Of a stretch of 48,056 bases of DNA, positions 8,902 through 15,803 are shown piece by piece (position 1 is the stretch's first letter; each line of letters begins with the position of its first letter). The stretch is taken from the NCBI GenBank assembly GCA_005778355.1, contig SXON01000049.1:1-48056 (forward strand), read 5' to 3'. A program made the translations under genes and the position numbers. The notes beneath the pieces were generated by a model. That model made no database searches, was not told where the DNA came from, and was given only the letters and a program-made list of their open reading frames with translations. The DNA is from Pseudomonadota bacterium. Lineage in GTDB: Bacteria > Myxococcota_A > UBA796 > SXON01.

Positions 8902-9618
8902 GTGGCCTCTGCAGCTTCCCCCTACCTCCCCAGTGACACCGCCGCGCGACTGCGGCATGGGGAGGTGCTGGCCTCGGTTCGGGAGCGAAGGGTCAGCGTC
9001 GGTCAGGACCCCGATGGCGGGGGGGAGTTGTTCGACGTCGAGGAGGTGACACACCCCTTCGCCGTCGTGATCACGCAGGACTGCGATCTGGAACAAGATG
9101 TTGGTGCGCGAGCCATCGTCGTTACCGCCCAGATGAAGGAAGAGGACCGGAAGAAGCTCCTCCGCAGCAAGGAGAACGGGACGTTGCACAACGTCTTGCT
9201 GGTCGAAGCGTACGACGCGAGCACCAAGGAGAAGGGTGTAGGCGGGTCGGACATCTGGAAGCGCGTCGTTCAGAACAAAGACGAGCGATACCAGTACCTT
9301 GCTCCGAATCACGAGCAGAACGACCTCTCGGGCCAGCCCATCCCAGCGCTCTTGCTCGACTTCAAGCGCGTGTTCAGCTGTCCCATCGGTCAGCTGCACG
9401 AGGACATTCAGCGCGGGCGTACCTTCCGTCGTGCGAGGCTGATTCCCCCATTCGGCGAGCACCTTGCCGTTCGCGCCGGGCATTTCCTCCAGCGCGTAGC
9501 GCTGCCTGAAAACCACCACGAGCACAAGCCCGGGCCGCCACCCGCGCTCGCCGCCCCGACGCGACCAGCGCTCCCGGAGCCCGAAGATCCGCCCTCAGGC
9601 GGCGGCAATGAGCGTTAG
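8902..9618 (+). CDS. Uncharacterised protein with ITQDCDL motif
   Basis: A 238-aa protein from GTG 8902, three bases after the previous stop. After a short N-terminal segment comes a strand ending in VVITQDCDLEQD (about residues 54-65). This strand-plus-TQDCDL block recurs in a conserved family of unknown function that I associate with TIGR04255-type operons; that association is from memory. A charged helix (MKEEDRKKLLRSKENGTLHN) follows, then a hydrophobic segment with LLLDFKRVFSCPI. The C-terminal ~30 residues are Pro-rich and probably disordered. The Asp-Cys-Asp cluster could bind metal or be catalytic, but this is inference. Confidence 0.55.
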   Translation: MASAASPYLPSDTAARLRHGEVLASVRERRVSVGQDPDGGGELFDVEEVTHPFAVVITQDCDLEQDVGARAIVVTAQMKEEDRKKLLRSKENGTLHNVLLVEAYDASTKEKGVGGSDIWKRVVQNKDERYQYLAPNHEQNDLSGQPIPALLLDFKRVFSCPIGQLHEDIQRGRTFRRARLIPPFGEHLAVRAGHFLQRVALPENHHEHKPGPPPALAAPTRPALPEPEDPPSGGGNER

Positions 9619-9916
9619 GAACCGGAACACTCGGGTTGAGTTCATCACAAGGCAGGCCGAAGTTCCCGAACCATCTCCCCGAGGACCCCCGCGTTGCCCC
9701 TGCACCAATTCTGAAATCTTCCCGCTAGGCTCCCCCCAAACGGAAGGGAGCACGCCAAGTGCTCGTGACCACCGATCCGTCGCCCAACTCCCGCCGCGAA
9801 CGGGCGAGCAGCGAAGGGGCGATTCTCGGTCCGCCCGCACTCCCCCGGAACCCAGGCCACGCGGAGATGAGCCGGATCCGGCACCATCTCCCGAACCCGG
9901 CCTGGCCCCGCGACGA
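9619..9916. other. About 300 bp between convergent genes, no gene seen
   Basis: All frames have poor coding character. The segment ending at 9916 contains CCCGGGAGGG-type GC-rich short inverted repeats just past the XRE stop that could help terminate transcription, but there is no T-run. Confidence 0.35.
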
Positions 9917-10270
9917 CTACCCTTCCCGGGAGGGTCCACCCTGCGTCCTGAGCAACACCCCCACCGCCTCTTCCACCCTCCGCCTCAACTCCACCGCGTC
10001 GACCGGCAGCGCACCGGCCACTTGCGCCAGCAGGTCGGCCTCGCTCGGTCCCTGCGCCCGCCCAAACAGCTCGTCGATGCTCACCTCGAGCGCGTCGGCG
10101 ATGGCCACCACGGTGGTCGCCGTGGGATCGCGCTCCCCGCGCTCGATGCGCGAGAGCGCACCCACGTCCACCCCCGAGCGCTGGGCGAGCTCGCGCAGGG
10201 TCCACCCGCGACGGTCGCGGTGCTGCGCCACGACGCGGCCCATGCGTGCGGGGAGGGAGTCAAGGGACAT
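9917..10270 (-). CDS. XRE-family helix-turn-helix regulator
   Basis: A 117-aa protein. Residues ~8-68 form a classic HTH_3 domain: RMGRVVAQHRDRRGWTLREL, then AQRSGVDVGALSRIERGERD, then TATTVVAIADALEVSIDELF. The C-terminal ~45 residues are helical (EADLLAQVAGALPVDAVELR) and may mediate dimerisation. It is divergent from the LAGLIDADG gene. The 106-bp gap between them carries an inverted repeat and a direct repeat, which are likely operators. Function as a repressor of itself and/or the neighbouring gene is inferred. Confidence 0.85.
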   Translation of the reverse strand: MSLDSLPARMGRVVAQHRDRRGWTLRELAQRSGVDVGALSRIERGERDPTATTVVAIADALEVSIDELFGRAQGPSEADLLAQVAGALPVDAVELRRRVEEAVGVLLRTQGGPSREG

Positions 10271-10280
10271 TTCTTACTCT

Positions 10281-10341
10281 AACCGGCCACCGGTTGTGTT
10301 TACGCATTTCATGTTGCGCTTACGCATCAACGAGTTATGAT
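10281..10341 (+). promoter_or_regulatory. Operator-like repeats and sigma70-type promoter, XRE/LAGLIDADG intergenic
   Basis: AACCGG-CCA-CCGGTT is a perfect 6-3-6 inverted repeat at 10281-10295. TTACGCAT occurs at 10300-10307 and again at 10320-10327, exactly 20 bp (about two helical turns) apart. For the plus-strand gene, TTGCGC (10314-10319), a 16-bp spacer and TATGAT (10336-10341) form a plausible promoter. The second TTACGCAT lies in the spacer, so binding there would block it. AGGAG before ATG 10377 is a good ribosome site. Confidence 0.5.
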
Positions 10342-10376
10342 GGCGATGCACCGACGAACTCACAGGAGACTTCATC

Positions 10377-11303
10377 ATGCTTGCATCACAGCTTCTCGCA
10401 CGTCATCTTCCCCCGTACTTCGCGACTGGCCCGGTCGCCGATGTCGTCAAACGCCGCGCCCCGCGCCCTCGCCCGGCAAGCGCCCACGCCATCGACGAGG
10501 CGTACTTCGACCGCATCGACACGCCCGAGAAGGCCTACATCCTCGGTTTCATCACCGCCGACGGCTGCATCCACCACCACCCACCCAGCGTGTCGCTCGA
10601 ACTAGGGGGCAAGGACATCGATCACCTGGCGAGGCTGCGCGACATCCTCGCCCCCACGGTGCAGATCCGGCCGCATCCCGTTCGTTGTAACGGTCGCGAC
10701 ATCATGCAGTTCAGACTCACCATCTGCTCAGTGAGGTGGGTCGCCGCGCTCGAGCGGCTCGGCGTGCGGGCTGCGAAGTCGTTGACGGTCCAGCCAGCCG
10801 AGTTGCGCGAGGAGCTCATGCCCGCCTACTGGCGTGGCGTTGTCGATGGCGACGGCTCAGTCTTCTGGTCGCGGTCGGTCGGCTGGGGCCTCTCGCTCAC
10901 GGGCTCGCTCCCGATGGCGCTCGGCCTGCAAGGTTTCCTCGCCCGTGCCGGCGTGGAATCACGGAGCACCGTGCGTCGCGACAAGGGAGCATGGCGCTAC
11001 GAGATCGGCGGCCACGACCTGGTTCGCACTGCCCTGCGCGTCCTCTACCCCCGAGGCCCCCGCGAGCTGTCGCTCGGTCGAAAGGCGGCGGCGGCCGAGG
11101 TCGTGTGCGCCCTTCCAGGGCGCTTCGACGCCTCCCGCGCCGCCAGCCCCGAGGCCATTGCCCGCCTGCGGCAGCAGGGCCTCAGCAGCGCAGATATCGC
11201 CGCTGAGCTTGGGATCTCGCGCACGACGCTCTGGTGCAAGGAGCAGGCCAACACGAGCACGGGCCGCGACGACGACAACTCCCGCCCGCAGGGGCGCGCG
11301 TGA
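10377..11303 (+). CDS. LAGLIDADG-type protein with C-terminal helix-turn-helix
   Basis: A 308-aa protein with two LAGLIDADG-like helices: YILGFITADG at about residues 54-63 and YWRGVVDGDG at about 149-158. Each ends in the acidic residue that binds catalytic metal in this homing endonuclease family. Residues ~262-285 (AIARLRQQGLSSADIAAELG followed by ISRTTL) form a resolvase/transposase-type helix-turn-helix. The gene is free-standing, with its own promoter and ribosome site, not inside an intron or intein visible here. It lies between an XRE regulator and the recombinase. It may be a free-standing homing endonuclease or a LAGLIDADG-derived regulator; both acidic residues being kept favours nuclease activity. 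Confidence 0.8.
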   Translation: MLASQLLARHLPPYFATGPVADVVKRRAPRPRPASAHAIDEAYFDRIDTPEKAYILGFITADGCIHHHPPSVSLELGGKDIDHLARLRDILAPTVQIRPHPVRCNGRDIMQFRLTICSVRWVAALERLGVRAAKSLTVQPAELREELMPAYWRGVVDGDGSVFWSRSVGWGLSLTGSLPMALGLQGFLARAGVESRSTVRRDKGAWRYEIGGHDLVRTALRVLYPRGPRELSLGRKAAAAEVVCALPGRFDASRAASPEAIARLRQQGLSSADIAAELGISRTTLWCKEQANTSTGRDDDNSRPQGRA

Positions 11304-11386
11304 GGCGGCCCCTGCACCGAAAAGCGCGGCGACCCAACTGGCGGCGGTCACCACCCGTGCCTACAACTGCCCCGGCAGGAGGCCGC

Positions 11387-12076
11387 ATGGCTCGGAAACG
11401 ACGGGGAACCTCGATCCAGTCGGGCAACGCCCCGAGCGTGAGACGGGACAGCGCTGCGCTTCTCACTGCCGTGCAACCCTTCGCGGGATGGGAACATCCC
11501 GCTGCGCTCGATCTCTCAGCACCTGCCCTGGCGCGGCGGCTCCTGGTGCAGTGGGCCCCCCGGGTGCGGATCGCCAAGGGCTGCGTCGAGGTGCTGCACG
11601 CGGGGCGCTGGCACTCGGACCACTGCGGCCGCCAACTCCAGCAACTCGTGCTCGAACAACTGCCTGGCCTGCTGGCGCGCGAGCGGGAGCGCGCGGAGGC
11701 CGGAGGCGACGAGCGGGCGGCTTTCGACGACCCAGACGTGACGCCGGACCTCGCGCGGGCTGTGGCCGAGCAGGTGGTGGCGTTCCTCGAGCGGCATGAC
11801 GGCCCGGTGACGACGGAACTCGCACCACCCGTGGCACCGCCACTCTCACGTGATGCCTTTCTCACGCCGACCCAGGCGTGCAAACGCCTCCCCGGGCGCG
11901 AGGCAGAGAACATGCGCTGGCTGCGTGCGAGGGGATTGATCGCCTCCCGACCAGGACTCCCCGACGTGGTGATCTTCGGCAACCTTCTCGATGCGCTTCT
12001 CAGCGCGCCCGAGTCGGCACCGGCGAGCACCCAGCCTCAGCCACGGCCGTTCCTCCCGCGCCGGCGGCTCGGCTGA
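11387..12076 (+). CDS. Putative excisionase-like DNA-binding protein next to integrase
   Basis: A 229-aa protein from ATG 11387, chosen because AGGAGG lies just upstream; the same frame is open earlier but has poor coding character. The N-terminus is basic (MARKRRG). The middle is helical. Residues ~165-205 (FLTPTQACKRLPGREAENMR, then WLRARGLIAS) resemble a winged-helix MerR/excisionase-type DNA-binding module. The stop TGA shares its last base with the ATG of the recombinase (TGATG at 12074-12078), so the two are translationally coupled. I infer an accessory directionality or DNA-binding factor; no firm family match. Confidence 0.5.
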   Translation: MARKRRGTSIQSGNAPSVRRDSAALLTAVQPFAGWEHPAALDLSAPALARRLLVQWAPRVRIAKGCVEVLHAGRWHSDHCGRQLQQLVLEQLPGLLARERERAEAGGDERAAFDDPDVTPDLARAVAEQVVAFLERHDGPVTTELAPPVAPPLSRDAFLTPTQACKRLPGREAENMRWLRARGLIASRPGLPDVVIFGNLLDALLSAPESAPASTQPQPRPFLPRRRLG

Positions 12077-13248
12077 TGGCCCGCGCGACTCGGCGCCCAA
12101 GCGCGGTGCGCCTCGGCGAGCTCGGTGCGCGCGTCGTTCGGGGTCCCAAGGATGGCCGCTGGTACTTCCGCATTTGGCGCACGCGAAACGGCGCCGAAGA
12201 AACTGTGGAGTCGGGCTGGTTCACCGAGCCAGAGGTCTCCGCCGCCATGGCCCGGCTCGTCACCCACGGTGTCGACTCGCCGCGCGCCGCCAACCGGGTC
12301 GCGACCGTGCGTGACCTTCTCGAATGCTGGCTCGGGGCCCAGGAACTTCGCCCCGATCTCTCGCCGGAGACGGTTCGCATTCGAGCGGCGGCCTGCAAGC
12401 ACCTGGTTCGGTGCATTGGTCAGATGTCACTCGAAGGGCTCAACCGAGGCGCCCTCGAGGGCTACCGCAACCGCCGCCTGCGAGAGCCGGTGCGGCTGCC
12501 CCGCAAGAGGCGCGTTGACGGGCAGGCGGCGGACGAGTGGGAGCTGGTCGACACGGGGCGTCTGGCGGCCCCGAGTTCGGTGAGCTTCGAGAACCAGGTG
12601 CTGCGAATGGCGTGGAAGTGGGGCAGGGAGGAACAGGTCGTCCCTCCCCGCGACTTGCCATCGATCCCGGTGAACATCCGCGGCCGCGTGCGAGATGGCT
12701 TCACGCCCACCCCGGAGCAGGTCGTCGGCGTCCTGGACGAGCTGGACGGCTGGGCCCGGCTCCAGTTGCTGCTCTATGCCGGCACCGGCGCCCGCCTCGA
12801 CGAGATTGCGTCGCTCACCTGGCGCCAGGTCGATCTCGCCCGCGAGAACCTCCACGTGCACGGCAAGCGCGGTGAGCGCACCATCCCCCTGGCGACTCCG
12901 CTCGTGCAGGCGCTGCTGGAGGCAGGCCCCGGCGCACCCGAGCAGCGAGTGCTCGCCTGCGCGCACAGCACCGCGAGGGCGATCTATGACAGGCTCCAGG
13001 TGGCCTGCGAGCGCGCCGGTGTCCCCTACTTCGCCCCCGGCGGGCTCCGCCGCATGGCTGTGAGCCTGCTGTACGCGGGCGGCGAGGATCCCTCTGTGGC
13101 CGGTGCCGTGCTCGGCCACAGCCCCGTGGTGGCACTGCGCTACTACAAGCAGGTGCGGTCCAAGGAAAAGCGGGCCGCGATCAAGCGCGCTGGCCTCGGC
13201 GTGCTCCCCGCCCTGAAGAACAAGGCGGGGAAGTCATCGAAGCGCTGA
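12076..13248 (+). CDS. Tyrosine recombinase (phage-type integrase)
   Basis: A 390-aa protein. An N-terminal DNA-binding segment contains WYFRIWRTRNG, followed by a SAM-like core-binding domain (~residues 75-130). In the catalytic domain Arg240 lies in GTGARLDEIASLTW, Lys264 in HGKRGERTIPL, Arg325 in GGLRR, His348 in LGHS, and the nucleophile is Tyr357 in RYYK. The His that normally begins the HxxR box is Gly322, an unusual substitution. Catalysis can tolerate changes at this position in some members, so activity is plausible. It is coupled to the gene before it and sits at the right end of the accessory region, consistent with the recombinase that mobilises the island. Confidence 0.9.
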   Translation: MARATRRPSAVRLGELGARVVRGPKDGRWYFRIWRTRNGAEETVESGWFTEPEVSAAMARLVTHGVDSPRAANRVATVRDLLECWLGAQELRPDLSPETVRIRAAACKHLVRCIGQMSLEGLNRGALEGYRNRRLREPVRLPRKRRVDGQAADEWELVDTGRLAAPSSVSFENQVLRMAWKWGREEQVVPPRDLPSIPVNIRGRVRDGFTPTPEQVVGVLDELDGWARLQLLLYAGTGARLDEIASLTWRQVDLARENLHVHGKRGERTIPLATPLVQALLEAGPGAPEQRVLACAHSTARAIYDRLQVACERAGVPYFAPGGLRRMAVSLLYAGGEDPSVAGAVLGHSPVVALRYYKQVRSKEKRAAIKRAGLGVLPALKNKAGKSSKR

Positions 13249-13258
13249 AGCACGCATC

Positions 13259-13279
13259 CCGGCACAAAATCCGGCACAA
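13259..13279. repeat. Short direct repeat after the integrase, candidate att core
   Basis: CCGGCACAA occurs at 13259-13267 and again at 13271-13279, 12 bp apart. It lies 11 bp past the recombinase stop and just before the change from accessory to core-type genes. Such arm- or core-type repeats often flank integrase genes. No tRNA gene is visible at this end and the left partner site is not in the window. Confidence 0.3.
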
Positions 13280-13312
13280 CGGGCATGGTCACGTGAATAA
13301 CAAGCCCCCAAC

Positions 13313-14980
13313 CTACTTCACCCGATACCCCCCCATCTCGTTGTTGAAGATCCATGCCACAAGCTCACCAATCTCAAACTCCGTCGCCATGAAGCTCTCG
13401 ATGCTCGCCGCGGCGGAGCCCTCGTCGCGCAGATGCGCGCGGCCCCTCAGCATCTTGCGACAGCGTTCGGCCCAGATGGCCATGTTGCTGGGACGCAGGT
13501 CGATCCAGCCCTTGCGCGCCCAGGCGTCGACCTTCTTGGCGTCGTCGAGCTTCACTTGCTGGTTGTGGCCCTCGAGCTCGGGCACGTTGATGCGCGGGCC
13601 GCGGAGCATGCGCTTGCCGTCGGGCAGGAGGATGGGGATGCCAATGCTCGGGGCGGTCCGCGCCGTGCCCGAGCCCTCCAGCGCGGCCACGCAGCGGGCG
13701 GCGAGCTCGGCCGGCTCCTCGGTGGCGGCGACCGCGTCGATCGTGCCACAGGCGTGGCGCAAGAGCTCGGCTTCGAAGAGGAGTTTCGAGAGCTCGGGCG
13801 GGCCGAGGCGACCGAGAGCCACGCTGGGAATGCCCGACTCGCGCTCCACCACGTCGAGGTCTTTGATGGCGACACTGCGCACGAGGCCGGCCTTGTAGGA
13901 CGGCGTGATCACCGCGCCGTCGAGCGCGCTGATCGCGTCGTTGCCGGTGTTCGCGCCGCGAATCTCGCCCACGACCGTGCGCGCAATCTCCTCGGGCGTC
14001 ACGTACTCCATCTGTCCCAGCGCGGTAATCGCCGCGAACTCGCCGCGAGTAAACACGCCATTCTCGCCGGTGTCGACCACCGGCACCTTGAGCTTGCCCA
14101 CGCGCTCGTAGCCCTTGGTGTCTTCCCGCATGTCAATGGTGCCGGCAACCGCCACCTCGCGCGCCGCGTAGAGCTCGCTGTTGTCGTGCTTGTCGCGGGC
14201 CTCCATGACCTGCACGGCGCGGTAGCCGATCATCGCCGCCGGCTTGACCTCCTTCACGATGGGGGCGCCGGGCGTGCGTGCAAGGAGGAACAAGAGCCCG
14301 GTGTGCCCGAACGCCGCCTCGTTCTTCGCCAACAGTTTCTTGCTCGGCTTGTCTTCGCTGTGCGTGTACGGGATGTTGAGTCCCATGCCGCCGGTCCCGG
14401 TGGTGCCCACCTTCACGTAGACGCTGGTGGAGTACTCGGTGGTGGCCTGGTGCAGGAAGCGCACGTGCCGGATGAGCTGCGGCACGCTCTGCGAGAGCAA
14501 GAAGGCCTCGAGGTCGGCCACGCCCTTCTGGTCGTAGCCCTTGTCGCCGAGCCACCCGCGCACCTTGGCCGCGCCGTCGAAGACGTCCTGGTAGGAGAAG
14601 CCCGTGGCGGTGTTCACGCAGTCGACGATCACCTCGGGACGATGCCGCCGCACCATGTGGACCAGCTGGTTTTCCCGGTAGGCCTTGTCGTAGTCGTCGT
14701 AGAGGGCCTCCAGGAGCTGGGTTCGAAGCGCGGGGTCGGCCATGATCTGTCCCCGGCTGAGCTTCGAGAGCTCGTGGGGCACGAAGAGATTGCCCCACGC
14801 CGCCACGAAGGCCACGGTGTCGCCGTACTCCTTCTCCAGACGACGGCACGCCGCCACCGCTTCGGTCTCGAGGAGCGAGGCCACGACGATGCGGCGCGGT
14901 TTCAGGTTGGCGACGATCTGTCGGCACACCTGCAAGCCGACGAGGCCGGCGCCGCCGAGGATGAGGAAGTCGTGGTACAC
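13313..14980 (-). CDS. NAD(P)-binding Rossmann-fold protein
   Basis: A 555-aa protein from GTG 14980. The N-terminal strand-loop LILGGAGLVGLQVCRQIV (GGxGxxG, residues ~6-23) is a dinucleotide-binding Rossmann motif as in epimerases and short-chain dehydrogenases. The next strand (RRIVVASL) ends in Leu rather than Asp, leaving NAD versus NADP preference open. Long family-specific insertions follow. A DCVNTATGFSYQDVFDGA segment and a YTHSEDKPSKKL block may form the substrate site. It lies 31 bp downstream of the amidotransferase gene, probably in one operon. The reaction is not identified. Confidence 0.65.
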   Translation of the reverse strand: MYHDFLILGGAGLVGLQVCRQIVANLKPRRIVVASLLETEAVAACRRLEKEYGDTVAFVAAWGNLFVPHELSKLSRGQIMADPALRTQLLEALYDDYDKAYRENQLVHMVRRHRPEVIVDCVNTATGFSYQDVFDGAAKVRGWLGDKGYDQKGVADLEAFLLSQSVPQLIRHVRFLHQATTEYSTSVYVKVGTTGTGGMGLNIPYTHSEDKPSKKLLAKNEAAFGHTGLLFLLARTPGAPIVKEVKPAAMIGYRAVQVMEARDKHDNSELYAAREVAVAGTIDMREDTKGYERVGKLKVPVVDTGENGVFTRGEFAAITALGQMEYVTPEEIARTVVGEIRGANTGNDAISALDGAVITPSYKAGLVRSVAIKDLDVVERESGIPSVALGRLGPPELSKLLFEAELLRHACGTIDAVAATEEPAELAARCVAALEGSGTARTAPSIGIPILLPDGKRMLRGPRINVPELEGHNQQVKLDDAKKVDAWARKGWIDLRPSNMAIWAERCRKMLRGRAHLRDEGSAAASIESFMATEFEIGELVAWIFNNEMGGYRVK

Positions 14981-15011
14981 GCGCGCTCCGAGAGGCGCCG
15001 CCTCCTATCCC

Positions 15012-15734
15012 TCAGCGACGCGGATTCGCCTCCGCCCACTGGACGAAGCGCATCAAGATCGTCTGCGCCTCCGGCGTGTCGGGCGAGGCCTCCATGATGC
15101 GATCGATCTCGCGGGCCCCGGCCTCGTCGGCGTAGTGCTCGCGGTAGTAGTTCCAGCGCTCGATGGTGGTGGCCTTGCGCAGCTCCGGGTGGAACTGCGT
15201 CGCCCAGAAAGGCGCGCCGTCGACCTTGAAGGCCTGGTTGTAAATCTTGTCGCCGGTGGCGAGCAGGGTGACCCCGCTGGGCAAGTGATCGACGTGGTCG
15301 TGGTGGCCAAGTTGCGCGTAGAAAGGCGAAGACAAGTGCCCCATCAGCGGATCGGCCTGACCTGCGGCGGTGAGGTGGATGGGGAAAGCGCCGAGCTCGC
15401 GGCGGGCGTCGTCGTGGTTCACCTCGCCGCCGAGCGCGAGGGCAAGCCCCTGGAAGCCGAAGCAGCTCGCCCAGGCCGGGATCTTCCGGTCGACGGTGGC
15501 CACGAGCGCGTCGAGCATCCGCTTCACCCAGTCGTGCGTGTCGAGCACCGAGTAGGCACCCGAGCCGCCGAAGAAGAGCATGCCCGCCTCGTCGAGCAGG
15601 CGATCATCGAGACCTCCCGCCGAGGCGTAGGCGATCTCGAGGTCGGGGAGGCCGGTGCTCTCCACGAAGCATCGGAGTTCCTGTCGCGACATAGGGTCGC
15701 CGGGGTCACGCAGCGAGACGAGGACCTTGCGCAT
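15012..15734 (-). CDS. Class I glutamine amidotransferase-like protein
   Basis: A 240-aa protein. Catalytic triad residues are visible: Cys91 in the nucleophile elbow SCFGFQ, and His182 and Glu184 in QFHPE. An FFGGSGAYSV loop around residue 57 matches the oxyanion part of the fold. Length fits the stand-alone GMP-synthase-like amidotransferase family. The acceptor enzyme is unknown. The downstream Rossmann gene may be the functional partner. A -10-like TTAGTC at 15743-15748 (minus strand) lies only 8 nt before the ATG. Confidence 0.85.
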   Translation of the reverse strand: MRKVLVSLRDPGDPMSRQELRCFVESTGLPDLEIAYASAGGLDDRLLDEAGMLFFGGSGAYSVLDTHDWVKRMLDALVATVDRKIPAWASCFGFQGLALALGGEVNHDDARRELGAFPIHLTAAGQADPLMGHLSSPFYAQLGHHDHVDHLPSGVTLLATGDKIYNQAFKVDGAPFWATQFHPELRKATTIERWNYYREHYADEAGAREIDRIMEASPDTPEAQTILMRFVQWAEANPRR

Positions 15735-15803
15735 CGGCAGGCGACTAACCGTCCCCCGCGCAGAAAAACGTGACGTGGCTGTAAGGCCGCTGGGTCGGCC
15801 CCG

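Noticed and set aside
13433..15097. 554-codon plus-strand open frame opposite the Rossmann-fold gene
   Set aside because: Composition is typical of an antisense frame in high-GC DNA; the minus strand has clear Rossmann motifs.
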